Assembly: GCF_000750635.1 (NCBI RefSeq)
Contig: NZ_CCDM010000005.1
Coordinates: 372,001-436,000 of the forward strand
Length of the DNA stretch: 64,000 nucleotides
Source: Oceanobacillus jeddahensis
Lineage (GTDB): Bacteria; Bacillota; Bacilli; Bacillales; Amphibacillaceae
Direction of reading: 5' to 3'
This document shows positions 51,226 through 59,581 of this stretch, one piece after another. Positions within the stretch are counted from its first letter, which is position 1; every line of letters begins with the position of its first letter. Below the pieces are notes generated by a model, which was not told the DNA's origin, searched no databases, and saw only the letters and a program-made list of their open reading frames with translations. The position numbers and the translations under genes are program-made.

Positions 51226-51803
51226 ATATTCTGATTTTTGTTCAATGATCATAACCTAAGTTTTTGACTGGTATTATTTAGTATAAATCCAATTTTGCAG
51301 GAGAACTAATTCGGGTTTCCATGAAATTAAATCCCTCTTATTTATATCTCCCAATAACTCTTCTCCGTATCATCTAATTTAAATCTCCAAATTGCTTTGT
51401 GTCATTTTCTTACACCTTCATAAAAATGCTGATTTACGCTGCTTTCGTAAATATATAAACATTCTCTATCGTACTATTTTCTCTAATCAATCTGATAGTA
51501 ACATTTCTTTGTCGAGGCAGTTCTCTTTTCAATTGCTGTTAAAAACATTTGTACGAAACGTGATTTCTAATTTTGATAAAACTTGTTTGGAGGAAATGAT
51601 CTGGAGGTAAAAAATTAATAGTTCTCTCAACATCATTATTTGAACTCTAGCAAGCCATTCAAGCATGTGGTACGATATTAAAAGATTAGGCGTATTTTTA
51701 GGATAGAGTCTAATAGATACATAATATCTGAATTTAAAAGAAGTATAATTTTGCATTCGACGATTACAAGCAAGTAAATCATCAATATAAAGGAGCATTA
51801 AAT
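51226..51803. other. AT-rich gap without a recognised gene
   Basis: Nearly 580 bp. Frames on both strands are short, lack ribosome sites and read as low-complexity. It includes the promoter region of the following lipoprotein gene (AAAGGAG at about 51790). Confidence 0.4.
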
Positions 51804-52898
51804 TTGAAGTTAAAACAATTAACGATTCTATTAACAGTTATTTTACTTGTTGTTATCCTCTCAGCATGTGGAGAAACTGTTTCTGAAATAGATGAGGAAA
51901 ATAGAGAAACTGCTAGAGATGAAGCAGTGCAAACGGCGGAGGATTTTTTAACACTTTTAGGAGAAGAAGAATTTGAACAAGCAGCGTCTTTGTTCAATGA
52001 GAATCCAATAAGAGAATGGACTGCTGAAGATTTTGAGGATTTATTTGTTCCAACTGCTGAGACGTATGGAGGTCTGGCTGAAATTCAACTGGTTGAGGAA
52101 GAAGAAGGAACATCCGTTTTTGATTTTGTTTTTGAAGGTAAATTTGGTGTACGTACGGTGCTCTTTTATATTGGAATTAATAGAAGCAATGAAGTATTTA
52201 ATTTTCGGACAAATATTAACCCTGATTTGCAGTTTTCAGATAGCACTCATGAAGTTGCGGAAGCATTTCTGGATTTTGCAAATGAGGGAGAATTTGAGGA
52301 AGCGGCTGATTTATTTGATGATAATATGGAGCTGGAAATTACATCTGAAGATATAGCTGCAGACTGGAGAAATTTTGAAGAAGAGTATGGGGCGTTTACG
52401 CAATTTAATCTTTATGAAGAGCAAACATTTTCAAGTGATTATTCACTTATCTACGTAGGGGCATTTGGCGAGCAACTGGTTCTTTTTAATGTATATCTAA
52501 ATGAAGATAATGAAATCACAGGATACTATTCCCGGATTTATAATGAAGAGGAAGATTATATTTATCCTGAAGAAGCACACCAGACGGCAGATGATTTTTT
52601 AACACGCATAGTAGAGGAAGATTTTGAAGATGCTGCCGATCTTTTGAGCGAAGAGGCTGAAACAGATACTACCCCGGAAGATCTTGAAAGATGGCGGAAT
52701 AATATTGAGCAGGAGTATGGAGAGCTGGTTCGTTTTGAGTTGGACCATGAAGAAGATTATTATGGTCCTTCTGCCGGAAATTATGCGTTTGTCTATGAAG
52801 GGGAGTTTACGGAACAAAACGCAGCTGTCATTGTATATGTTAACCAAGAAAATGAGGTTAGCGGATACAGACATTCTGATTTTGAAAGAGAAGAATAA
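51804..52898 (+). CDS. Lipoprotein with three DUF3887-like repeats
   Basis: 364 residues. Signal and lipobox VILSAC (Cys about residue 22). Three repeats of about 105-110 residues follow, each with a helix (A-E-DFL..L-EEEFE-AA-LF), a mid segment ending in EEYG or similar, and a strand set ending in VY-N--NEV-G: residues about 35-140, 145-255 and 260-362. The pattern resembles DUF3887, a small domain of Gram-positive surface proteins of unknown role. The protein is extremely acidic, which suits saline surroundings. TTG start after AAAGGAG. Confidence 0.78.
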   Translation: MKLKQLTILLTVILLVVILSACGETVSEIDEENRETARDEAVQTAEDFLTLLGEEEFEQAASLFNENPIREWTAEDFEDLFVPTAETYGGLAEIQLVEEEEGTSVFDFVFEGKFGVRTVLFYIGINRSNEVFNFRTNINPDLQFSDSTHEVAEAFLDFANEGEFEEAADLFDDNMELEITSEDIAADWRNFEEEYGAFTQFNLYEEQTFSSDYSLIYVGAFGEQLVLFNVYLNEDNEITGYYSRIYNEEEDYIYPEEAHQTADDFLTRIVEEDFEDAADLLSEEAETDTTPEDLERWRNNIEQEYGELVRFELDHEEDYYGPSAGNYAFVYEGEFTEQNAAVIVYVNQENEVSGYRHSDFEREE

Positions 52899-52971
52899 CG
52901 TTTTTACAAAAAATATTTATTTTGAAAAGAATGAAGAGGAAAAGAGTGAAGCAGGACTGGCTCTTTTCCTT

Positions 52972-53715
52972 TTAATTATAGATATATCTATAAAGCCGAT
53001 ATAGTTTTGATACAGTATACATAACCCATCTGGGTATCTTTTTTGGGAAATAAGCATGTTGATAATATCGTGTATAAGCCCATTTCAAATCATTCCATTG
53101 AGTGCATTTTTTCTCTTGGGAAAAACGCGCTACATCAATAATATGCACGTTCCCTTTTTTGGTTAGAATAAGGTTATGCAAATGAATATCGGACGGGTTT
53201 AATCCTGCTTTTTCTGCATATTGTAATCCGCGGTCCACCTCTTCCATATAATAAGGGTCCAATGGAATCCCTTCTGCCAGACATTCAAAGAATGTTTTTC
53301 CTTCAATAAAATCCATTACTAAATAATTTTTTCCAGCTTCATATATAACGGGATAGTAATCATCGCCGTTTAATTTTTCGTAGTTTTGTTTTTCTTCTTT
53401 TGCTGTTTCTTCAAACGGTGAATAAAAGATTTTAATCACCCTATTTTCATTTTTAAGTTTGAATACAGCAGCACTTCTCCCCATTCCATATAATTCTAAA
53501 TCACGATGGTGGTTGAGTACTTTCATGCGTCTATTTCTTTTTTGAAATAAGACAGTGGATACATAGTGAGCATATCTGGACTGTTCCATTATTTTTTCAC
53601 ATTGCCTTTTCTTTTTTTCTAATTCTTTTTTGATAACAGGCAGAGCGTGTTTTTGTGCCTGCTTTATTCCTTCTTTTACCACTTTTGATTTGAGAAGCTT
53701 CGTAAATTTAGACAT
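52972..53715 (-). CDS. Protein-kinase-like (YrzF/RIO-type) protein under a Mn riboswitch
   Basis: 247 residues. A basic helical N-terminus of about 75 residues precedes a small kinase-like fold: glycine loop LYGMGRSAAVFKL, ATP Lys in NRVIKIFY, hinge YLVMDFIEGKTFFECL, catalytic loop NPSDIHLHNLIL, metal Asp in VHIIDVARFS. It resembles B. subtilis YrzF/YbdM-like proteins and lipopolysaccharide-kinase-type folds; target unknown. TAAGGAGG precedes the ATG. The nearest upstream signal on its strand is a yybP-ykoY riboswitch with terminator at 53794-53920, so the gene should be expressed when manganese is high. Confidence 0.82.
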   Translation of the reverse strand: MSKFTKLLKSKVVKEGIKQAQKHALPVIKKELEKKKRQCEKIMEQSRYAHYVSTVLFQKRNRRMKVLNHHRDLELYGMGRSAAVFKLKNENRVIKIFYSPFEETAKEEKQNYEKLNGDDYYPVIYEAGKNYLVMDFIEGKTFFECLAEGIPLDPYYMEEVDRGLQYAEKAGLNPSDIHLHNLILTKKGNVHIIDVARFSQEKKCTQWNDLKWAYTRYYQHAYFPKKIPRWVMYTVSKLYRLYRYIYN

Positions 53716-53752
53716 TTCTTTTCCTCCTTAGAAGTAAGTGTGGCAAAAGCTT

Positions 53753-53782
53753 ATTCGAAAAACGCATATTCGTTTTTCGAAT
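53753..53782 (-). repeat. Perfect hairpin between riboswitch and kinase-like gene
   Basis: ATTCGAAAAACG (53753-53764) and CGTTTTTCGAAT (53771-53782), loop of six. No T-run beyond the arms. It lies in the leader, downstream of the riboswitch terminator. Confidence 0.6.
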
Positions 53783-53793
53783 CCTTTTTAAAT

Positions 53794-53920
53794 TAAAAAA
53801 AGACCTTTGCCCACTTATATGGACAAAGGTCTCGCAAGCAACAAAATGAAATTGCTGCCAGCAGTGCCGAGGATCTCTCCTGTAATGACGACAGCTGCTA
53901 TTATGCTACTCCCCTTTGGG
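53794..53920 (-). ncRNA. yybP-ykoY (Mn2+) riboswitch with intrinsic terminator
   Basis: On the minus strand it opens CCCAAAGGGGAGTAGC, the hallmark of the yybP-ykoY aptamer. It continues TCGTCATTACAGG, the conserved internal loop region, and CCTCGGCA, and closes GCGAGACCTTTG, which pairs with the CAAAGG opening to form P1. The closing strand AGACCTTTG is shared with the terminator stem AGACCTTTGTCC/GGGCAAAGGTCT and T7 (53794-53832), so metal binding should disrupt the terminator and turn the gene on. Known members sense Mn2+ and control exporters or TerC-type proteins; here the next gene is kinase-like. Confidence 0.85.
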
Positions 53921-54117
53921 ATTTAATTCATATTTTCATTTATTATATAAGGCTAATTCTATAAGTGCAAATTTAAATGTATTTAAATTTTTTAATGATG
54001 GTTAAGAAATAGAGAGGTTGAGGCTAAAGGACTTAAAAATTCTTTATTATTCGTTGTTTCCACGGTTTTCTTTAAGGGTAAACATGTAATAAAGAACGCT
54101 GGAAGGAGCAGCGAATA

Positions 54118-54306
54118 ATGAAAAACCGTTGGATAAGTGGACTTTTATATGCTTTAACAGGTTCTGTAATGATGTTCATTGTTAGTTTCATTCTTGGAGG
54201 TGAACCATATTGGAATAACATTATTGGTTTTCTGATAGGAGGGTTTATTTATGGAGCATTTATTCGTCCAGTGATGGAAAGGAAAATGAAGCCAAAGTCT
54301 AAGTAA
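54118..54306 (+). CDS. Small two-helix membrane protein
   Basis: 62 residues. Two hydrophobic segments (LLYALTGSVMMFIVSFILGG and IIGFLIGGFIYGAFI) and a basic tail (MERKMKPKSK). Not recognised; it is of the kind of small conserved Bacillaceae membrane proteins without known role. GGAAGGAG precedes the ATG. Single gene between the riboswitch region and the aconitase operon. Confidence 0.7.
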   Translation: MKNRWISGLLYALTGSVMMFIVSFILGGEPYWNNIIGFLIGGFIYGAFIRPVMERKMKPKSK

Positions 54307-54498
54307 ATCACAACTATATTACAATGGGGATAGAAGTTGAGAAAAAATAAAAACGGTTTTTTGAATGGGGTTTAATCATTGTTGGTTGAAATTAACTGTT
54401 TTTCGCAAGCGTATACAGTTTAACTTCATTTGCTACGTGTAATAATTACTATATAAGCATATTCTAATCAGGACAGTATAAAATAAGGAGGAAGCAAC

Positions 54499-56433
54499 AT
54501 GCAGCTTAATGCAGCTCAAAAATTAATTCAAGATCATTTGCTGTCAGGAGAGATGAAAGCGGGAGAAGAAATTGGTATAAAGATTGATCAGACGCTAACG
54601 CAGGATGCTACAGGTACAATGGTAATGCTGGAGTTAGAAGCCATGGGCATTGATAAAGTAAAGACAGAGGCATCTGCACAATATGTAGACCATAATTTGA
54701 TTCAAGAAGACTTTCGTAATGCAGATGACCATTTATTTTTACGAAGTTCGGCACAAAAATTTGGAATTTATTACAGCAGACCTGGAAACGGTGTCAGCCA
54801 TCCTGTTCATATGCAGCAATTGGCACGTCCCGGAAAAACCTTATTAGGTTCAGATAGTCATACATGTGCAAACGGCTGTATGGGAATGCTGGCAATTGGA
54901 GCAGGCGGAATTGACGTCACGATGGCAATGGCCGGCGAACCTTATTATGTGAAAATGCCGCGGATCATGGGGATTGAATTGACGGGTAAACTACCTGATT
55001 GGGTCAGTGCCAAGGACGTCATTTTAGAAATGCTGCGTCGCCATGGTGTAAAAGGCGGTGTGGGCAAGGTACTTGAATACTATGGACCTGGAGTGAAAGA
55101 ATTATCTGCCATGGATCGGCATGTTATTGCTAATATGGGAGCGGAACTTGGAGCAACCGCCACGGTATTTCCATCAGATGAAGAAATTAAGCATTTTCTA
55201 AAAACACAAGGACGTGAAGATGAGTGGATTGAATTAAAAGCGGATGATGGAGCAGTTTATGATGAGCATGAAGAAATTAACTTGTCTGCGCTGGAGCCAT
55301 TGATTGCGAAACCGTCCAGCCCGGGGAATGTCGTTCCTATCACGGAAGTAGCTGGAGAAGACATCTACCAGTCTTACATCGGTTCTTCTGCTAATCCAGG
55401 TTACCGCGATTTTGCGATTGCCAGTGAAATTGTAAAGGGAAAGCAGATTGCCAACGGTACTTCCTTGGATATTAATCCGACCTCCCGTCAATTGTTGGAA
55501 CAGCTTGTAGAAAATGGACATATTGCAAATCTGCTGTCTGCTGGCGCCCGAATGCACCAGGCGGGATGCAATGGTTGTATTGGCATGGGGCAGGCGCCGG
55601 CTACGGGGAAAAATAGTTTACGCACAACTCCACGAAATTTTCCAGGCCGGTCTGGAACAAGAGAAGACAGCGTTTTTCTCTGTAGTCCAGAAACAGCCGC
55701 TGCTTCTGTATTAACGGGCGTTATTACAGACCCGAGAACATTGGATATGGATTACCCGAAAATAAAAGAACCAATTAAATTTTCTACGCAAGGCATGTTG
55801 GAAGCCCCACCAGAGGATAATAGTCAAATTGAATTGGAAAAAGGACCGAATATCACTACTATTCCGGACTTTGAGCCAATTGAAGATAATTTTGATGTAC
55901 CTGTTTTACTGAAGATGAATGATAATATTTCAACAGATGAAATTCTTGCTGGAGGTTCACGCGTTTTACCATACCGCAGTAATATCCAAAAAATCAGTAC
56001 CTTTGCGTTTGAAATTATTGATGATCGGTATTACGAAGAAGCCATGAAAAAACGTGATGATGGCGGTCATATGGTTGTTGCAGGCTTTAACTATGGACAA
56101 GGTTCAAGCCGGGAACATGCAGCTTTAGCTCCCCGTTATTTGGGGTTAAGGGTTGTACTTGTGAAAGATTTTGCCCGTATTCATTTACAGAATTTGATTA
56201 ATTTCGGTATTTTGCCATTAACGTTTGTAAATGAGGAAGACTATGATTTGGTTCGCCAGGGAGATGTGCTGGAATTTCGTCAAATCCATCAAACGATTCA
56301 AAAGCAACACACGTTTGAGATTCAACTAAAAGGAACCGATCGGACCATTACCGTTCAGCATGATTTGACGAAGCGACATCTTGAAATACTTCTAGCCGGC
56401 GGAATTATTAATTGGATTAAAGAAAAACAATAG
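54499..56433 (+). CDS. Aconitase family hydratase (Aquifex type)
   Basis: 644 residues, much shorter than housekeeping aconitase (about 900). Iron-sulphur ligands: Cys in GSDSHTCANGCMG and the pair in HQAGCNGCIGMG; active-site elements GVSHPVHMQQ and the Ser/Arg loop GRSGTREDSVFL. The swivel domain starts about residue 470 (LKMNDNISTDEILAGGSRVLP) and has FNYGQGSSREHAALAPRYLGLRVVL. This is the 'aconitate hydratase, putative, Aquifex type' group. It may be a second aconitase or act on another 2-hydroxyacid. AAGGAGG precedes the ATG. A tiny zinc-finger gene follows after 14 bp. Confidence 0.88.
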   Translation: MQLNAAQKLIQDHLLSGEMKAGEEIGIKIDQTLTQDATGTMVMLELEAMGIDKVKTEASAQYVDHNLIQEDFRNADDHLFLRSSAQKFGIYYSRPGNGVSHPVHMQQLARPGKTLLGSDSHTCANGCMGMLAIGAGGIDVTMAMAGEPYYVKMPRIMGIELTGKLPDWVSAKDVILEMLRRHGVKGGVGKVLEYYGPGVKELSAMDRHVIANMGAELGATATVFPSDEEIKHFLKTQGREDEWIELKADDGAVYDEHEEINLSALEPLIAKPSSPGNVVPITEVAGEDIYQSYIGSSANPGYRDFAIASEIVKGKQIANGTSLDINPTSRQLLEQLVENGHIANLLSAGARMHQAGCNGCIGMGQAPATGKNSLRTTPRNFPGRSGTREDSVFLCSPETAAASVLTGVITDPRTLDMDYPKIKEPIKFSTQGMLEAPPEDNSQIELEKGPNITTIPDFEPIEDNFDVPVLLKMNDNISTDEILAGGSRVLPYRSNIQKISTFAFEIIDDRYYEEAMKKRDDGGHMVVAGFNYGQGSSREHAALAPRYLGLRVVLVKDFARIHLQNLINFGILPLTFVNEEDYDLVRQGDVLEFRQIHQTIQKQHTFEIQLKGTDRTITVQHDLTKRHLEILLAGGIINWIKEKQ

Positions 56434-56447
56434 AAAGGAAGGTAGCT

Positions 56448-56615
56448 ATGGGATCTCAGGAACATGCTTGTAAAGCTTGTGATGGGACAGGCTTATTAAG
56501 AGACGATGAACAATGGCAATATACTTGTACCGTTTGTCATGGTGACGGGTTTGTTGCTGCTGTGGAAAAGACGGAAAAACTGCAGGTGGATGAGAACCAC
56601 CGCGTTATCGATTGA
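56448..56615 (+). CDS. Small protein with two DnaJ-type zinc-finger motifs (YuiA-like)
   Basis: 55 residues. Two motifs, CKACDGTGLL and CTVCHGDGFV, give four Cys in the CxxCxGxG pattern of the DnaJ zinc centre, spaced as for a single zinc site. It resembles B. subtilis YuiA, of unknown role. AGGAAGG lies 6 bp before the ATG, and the gene begins 14 bp after the aconitase stop, so the two are surely co-transcribed. A link to iron-sulphur assembly or protection of the aconitase is conceivable but is inference. Confidence 0.78.
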   Translation: MGSQEHACKACDGTGLLRDDEQWQYTCTVCHGDGFVAAVEKTEKLQVDENHRVID

Positions 56616-56892
56616 ATAGAAATAGTGGAGCGGCATTGTTTGGTGATACAATAGCTGCTTCCTCTGTTTTTGCATATAAAACGAACCATTCAGGGGGAGT
56701 TTTAGACGGTTCTCCATGATAAATTCTAAAATCGCCGACTCCAAAGTTTTCGGATGAGTTGATATATAAATATAAAACGTTACAAGAGGATTCGCATAAG
56801 GAAATCTCCTTTTTTTTAAAGGATTTTAGATGTTAAATTTGATATGTAATGTTTATTTAAGATCTCTTTTTAAAGAAAGGAAGCTTGTAAGG
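56616..56892. other. Non-coding gap holding a vestigial palindromic element
   Basis: Apart from the 43-bp relic at 56676-56718 and a T8 run at 56809-56816 after AAATCTCC, nothing is recognised. Confidence 0.4.
56676..56718 (-). mobile_element. Vestigial PATE-like element, copy D
   Basis: On the minus strand, directly after TTTAT: CATGGAGAACCGTCTAAAAC, then CTCCCCCTGAATGG and TTCGTTTTAT. These are the two ends of copies A-C fused with the middle deleted. Confidence 0.55.
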
Positions 56893-56979
56893 ATGACAAA
56901 AAAGAAAACTTTATTCGTTGGTTTAGCAGGCTTTCTCACTTATTTTGTAGTTACAACAGTTTATCATCTTATTTTTTAA
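56893..56979 (+). CDS. Possible 28-residue membrane peptide
   Basis: MTKKKTLFVGLAGFLTYFVV then TTVYHLIF: a basic start and one membrane span. GAAAGGAAGC lies upstream at a loose distance, with TAAGG closer. No relatives recalled. Small single-span peptides of this form are common in Bacillaceae, but expression is unproven. Confidence 0.4.
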   Translation: MTKKKTLFVGLAGFLTYFVVTTVYHLIF

Positions 56980-57152
56980 TATATGAATCTATTTATCGTA
57001 GCTAAAAGATTTGATCAACCAAGTCTTAGCTTCTTTCTGTTTAGGGTAATAAGATTTTAAAATCTTGTCGACAGGAAGCTGTTCTTGTGAAATAATATAT
57101 GAAAAAAGTATCGAAGTCATATATAGTATGATACAAAAGAGGTGTCTGTTAG

Positions 57153-57656
57153 ATGATACATATTGCTCCGATGCAAATGGAGGATGAAGATAGGCTGTAT
57201 GCATTTGAGTTAAATAACAGGAAGTATTTTGAAAAATTTGTTCCTTCCCGGGGAGAAGCATTTTATCAAAAAGAAGATTTTCGAAATAGACTTCATGAGT
57301 TACTGAAAGAACAAGCTAGTGGTACATCTTACTTTTATCTAATCAAAGATACCGATGGAGAAATCCTGGGAAGAATCAATTTAACAGATATGCGTTCTTC
57401 TCAGAAAATGGCTTTTTTAGGCTATCGAGTTGGTGAAAAACATGCAGGTAAAGGAATAGCAGGGAAGGCGGTTGAACTTCTCAAAGTGGAAGCTGAGAAA
57501 ACGTTGAGATTGAAAAGCATCAAGGCTCAGACAACTGCAGATAATATTGCTTCTCAAAAAGTGTTAGAAAAGAAAGGGTTTAAAGAAACGAGCCGGGAAG
57601 ATACTGCTTATGAAGGAAAGCCTCTAACTTTTGTTTATTATCAATTGACCTTTTAA
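57153..57656 (+). CDS. RimJ/RimL-type GNAT acetyltransferase
   Basis: 167 residues. IAPMQMEDEDRLYAFELNNRKYFEKFVPSRGEAFY at the start, ILGRINLTDMRSSQKMAFLGYRVGEKHAGKGIAGKAVELL with the acetyl-CoA loop (about residues 98-108), and TADNIASQKVLEKKGFKETSRE. This arrangement is that of RimJ/RimL/SpeG-like enzymes, which acetylate protein N-termini, amines or drugs. AGAGGTG precedes the ATG. A different GNAT gene lies 220 bp downstream. Confidence 0.88.
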   Translation: MIHIAPMQMEDEDRLYAFELNNRKYFEKFVPSRGEAFYQKEDFRNRLHELLKEQASGTSYFYLIKDTDGEILGRINLTDMRSSQKMAFLGYRVGEKHAGKGIAGKAVELLKVEAEKTLRLKSIKAQTTADNIASQKVLEKKGFKETSREDTAYEGKPLTFVYYQLTF

Positions 57657-57874
57657 AATTAATGTTTACAAAATTAAATAATTAAAAGCTTTTGCAAAAT
57701 GTAGGGTATGCATATAAATGAACAGCATGCTCTTTTGAATATGAATAGTGTCAATATTGTTAAGAGCACATCGTATCGACATGAACTCGTTTAGTTATGA
57801 AATAATAATTAAGCAGATATAAATAAAAAAGAGAAATTTGCCAAAATAAATGAAAGGTGAAGGGGGCGTTAGTT

Positions 57875-58396
57875 ATGATACGTTTGGCTAGTGAATTAGA
57901 TGCAAGGGCGGTAATGCAAGTGAAGCATGAACTCATGTCTTCGGATAAAACATCAACATTTTTTATTACCTCTCCAACGGATATTTCAGAAGACCTCTTA
58001 GAGGAAGAAAAGAAGATCCAGCAGAGTAAACAGAGAGGAGATTTGTATATTGTCGCTGAAGCAGAAAAGAAGGTGGTTGGTTTTCTACTTTTTCAACGCT
58101 ATGGGATGCCCCGCTTAAAACACGCTGGGTCCATGGTAATGGGAATTTCTGAACAGTACTGTAATCAAGGAATTGGTACACAACTAATCGAGTACTTAAT
58201 AAATTGGGGAGAACAACAAAAAAACATAGAGAAAATCTGTTTAGGTGTATTGTCGGTTAATGAACGGGCGATAAAAGTATATAAACGAATTGGGTTTATA
58301 GAAGAAGGAAGACAATTGAATCATATTAAATATGAAGATGGAACGTATAGCGATGATATCTTAATGGCTTATCATCTGAATGATAATTTGGAATAG
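57875..58396 (+). CDS. GNAT family N-acetyltransferase
   Basis: About 173 residues. IRLASELDARAVMQVKHELM start; MVMGISEQYCNQGIGTQLIEYLINWGEQ with the acetyl-CoA loop (QxxGIG, about residues 96-101); VLSVNERAIKVYKRIGFIEEGRQLNHIKYEDGTYSDDILMAYHL, a tail typical of the YkkB/YhfO and L-amino-acid or aminoglycoside-like acetyltransferases. ATG 57875 suits GGGGGC better than the GTG at 57857. Substrate unknown. Confidence 0.87.
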   Translation: MIRLASELDARAVMQVKHELMSSDKTSTFFITSPTDISEDLLEEEKKIQQSKQRGDLYIVAEAEKKVVGFLLFQRYGMPRLKHAGSMVMGISEQYCNQGIGTQLIEYLINWGEQQKNIEKICLGVLSVNERAIKVYKRIGFIEEGRQLNHIKYEDGTYSDDILMAYHLNDNLE

Positions 58397-58468
58397 AGAG
58401 GGAGGTAGATTTATTATCGCCTCTCTATTTTCTGTACTCTACATAATGAATGTAACGTAAGCTCCTAT

Positions 58469-59212
58469 TTAAACATCTGTCCCCAGCGTAAGTCCTCCAT
58501 CTACTACAATTTCAGTACCATTACAATAAGCACTCTCATCCGAAGCAAGAAAAGCTGCTACTTGCGCTATATCGTTAGACTGCCCGAGTCTTTTTAACGG
58601 GATAGCATCTGCTTCATTTACATTAATGTTACTGTCACTTACCATATTCGTTTGAATAACACCAGGGTGAATAGAATTAACCCGGATTCCTTTAGATCCT
58701 AATTCTATAGCGGCAGATTTAGAAAGATTGGAAACAGCTGCTTTTGAAGCTGCATAAGCTGCCGCATCATTGATTGGTGCAAAAGCGGAGATAGATACAT
58801 TATTAACAATAGCTCCTTTTTGCTGTTTTTCCATGTAAGGTGTAACTGCCTTTATTCCCATAAAAACGCCGACCTGGTTTACATTGATTAATTGTTGGAA
58901 ATCTTCAACAGTCGTCTCTAATAAAGGTTTTTTAATGAAAATACCAGCATTGTTAACAAGTACATCTATTTTATTATAAGTATGAATAACAGTTTGAACA
59001 GCGGTTGTCCAGTCTGTTTCTTTTGTTACATCTAATTGGACAGGGAGGCTTTGTTTTTCACCAATTTCTAATGAAAGAGCTTTTGCATCTTTCAAACTCC
59101 TTGCCCCAACTGCAACTTTTGCGCCAAGTGAAACGAAATGTTTCGCTATCGCTTTTCCTTGTCCTCGATTTGCTCCGGTTACTAATATAACGTGATCTTT
59201 TAAATTTGGCAT
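58469..59212 (-). CDS. Short-chain dehydrogenase/reductase (glucose-dehydrogenase-like)
   Basis: 247 residues. TGANRGQGKAIAKHF (cofactor loop), GARSLKDAK after strand two (NADP-leaning Arg), VNNAGIF, NVSISAFAPINDAAAYAASKAAVSNL with Ser, Tyr and Lys of the active site (about residues 140-160), and YCNGTEIVVDGGLTLG at the end. Substrate unknown. AAGGAG lies upstream of the ATG at 59212. Confidence 0.92.
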   Translation of the reverse strand: MPNLKDHVILVTGANRGQGKAIAKHFVSLGAKVAVGARSLKDAKALSLEIGEKQSLPVQLDVTKETDWTTAVQTVIHTYNKIDVLVNNAGIFIKKPLLETTVEDFQQLINVNQVGVFMGIKAVTPYMEKQQKGAIVNNVSISAFAPINDAAAYAASKAAVSNLSKSAAIELGSKGIRVNSIHPGVIQTNMVSDSNINVNEADAIPLKRLGQSNDIAQVAAFLASDESAYCNGTEIVVDGGLTLGTDV

Positions 59213-59254
59213 AATTACTCCTTTAGTTTTTATTGTTTTTCATTAGAAATTACC

Positions 59255-59434
59255 TCAGTCTATCTTCTCATAAACCCAGTATTTCCTAATAATAAAGAAA
59301 ATGAAACAGGAGTTCAATTAGATGAACCCGCCTGGATATATCTTAGTTATAAAAAAATATTTTCTATTGATTACATTCAGATTTATGAGCAAAATAGATA
59401 TAAAAAATGTATCCAGTATGATAATCTAATTTGA
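59255..59434 (+). pseudogene. Possible gene fragment between SDR and EamA genes
   Basis: A frame reads NKENETGVQLDEPAWIYLSYKKIFSIDYIQIYEQ and ends YDNLI, with protein-like composition. It has no start codon or ribosome site, and its 5' part overlaps the SDR control region. Not recognised. Confidence 0.25.
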
Positions 59435-59581
59435 GAACAGTTTCATTTCACGATAGAAAAAGTAAGGTAAGTGCATGCTTACGTTATTTCTAAGATTATA
59501 AATCAAGAGGTGATTTTGCAGCAGAAATATTAGAACCTCTTCTTAACTAAGCAAATGTCAATTTCAGAGGAGGGATAATCA

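Noticed and set aside
51392..51798. Overlapping short frames on both strands in the 51.2-51.8 kb gap
   Set aside because: No ribosome sites, no recognisable motifs, and AT-rich low-complexity translation.
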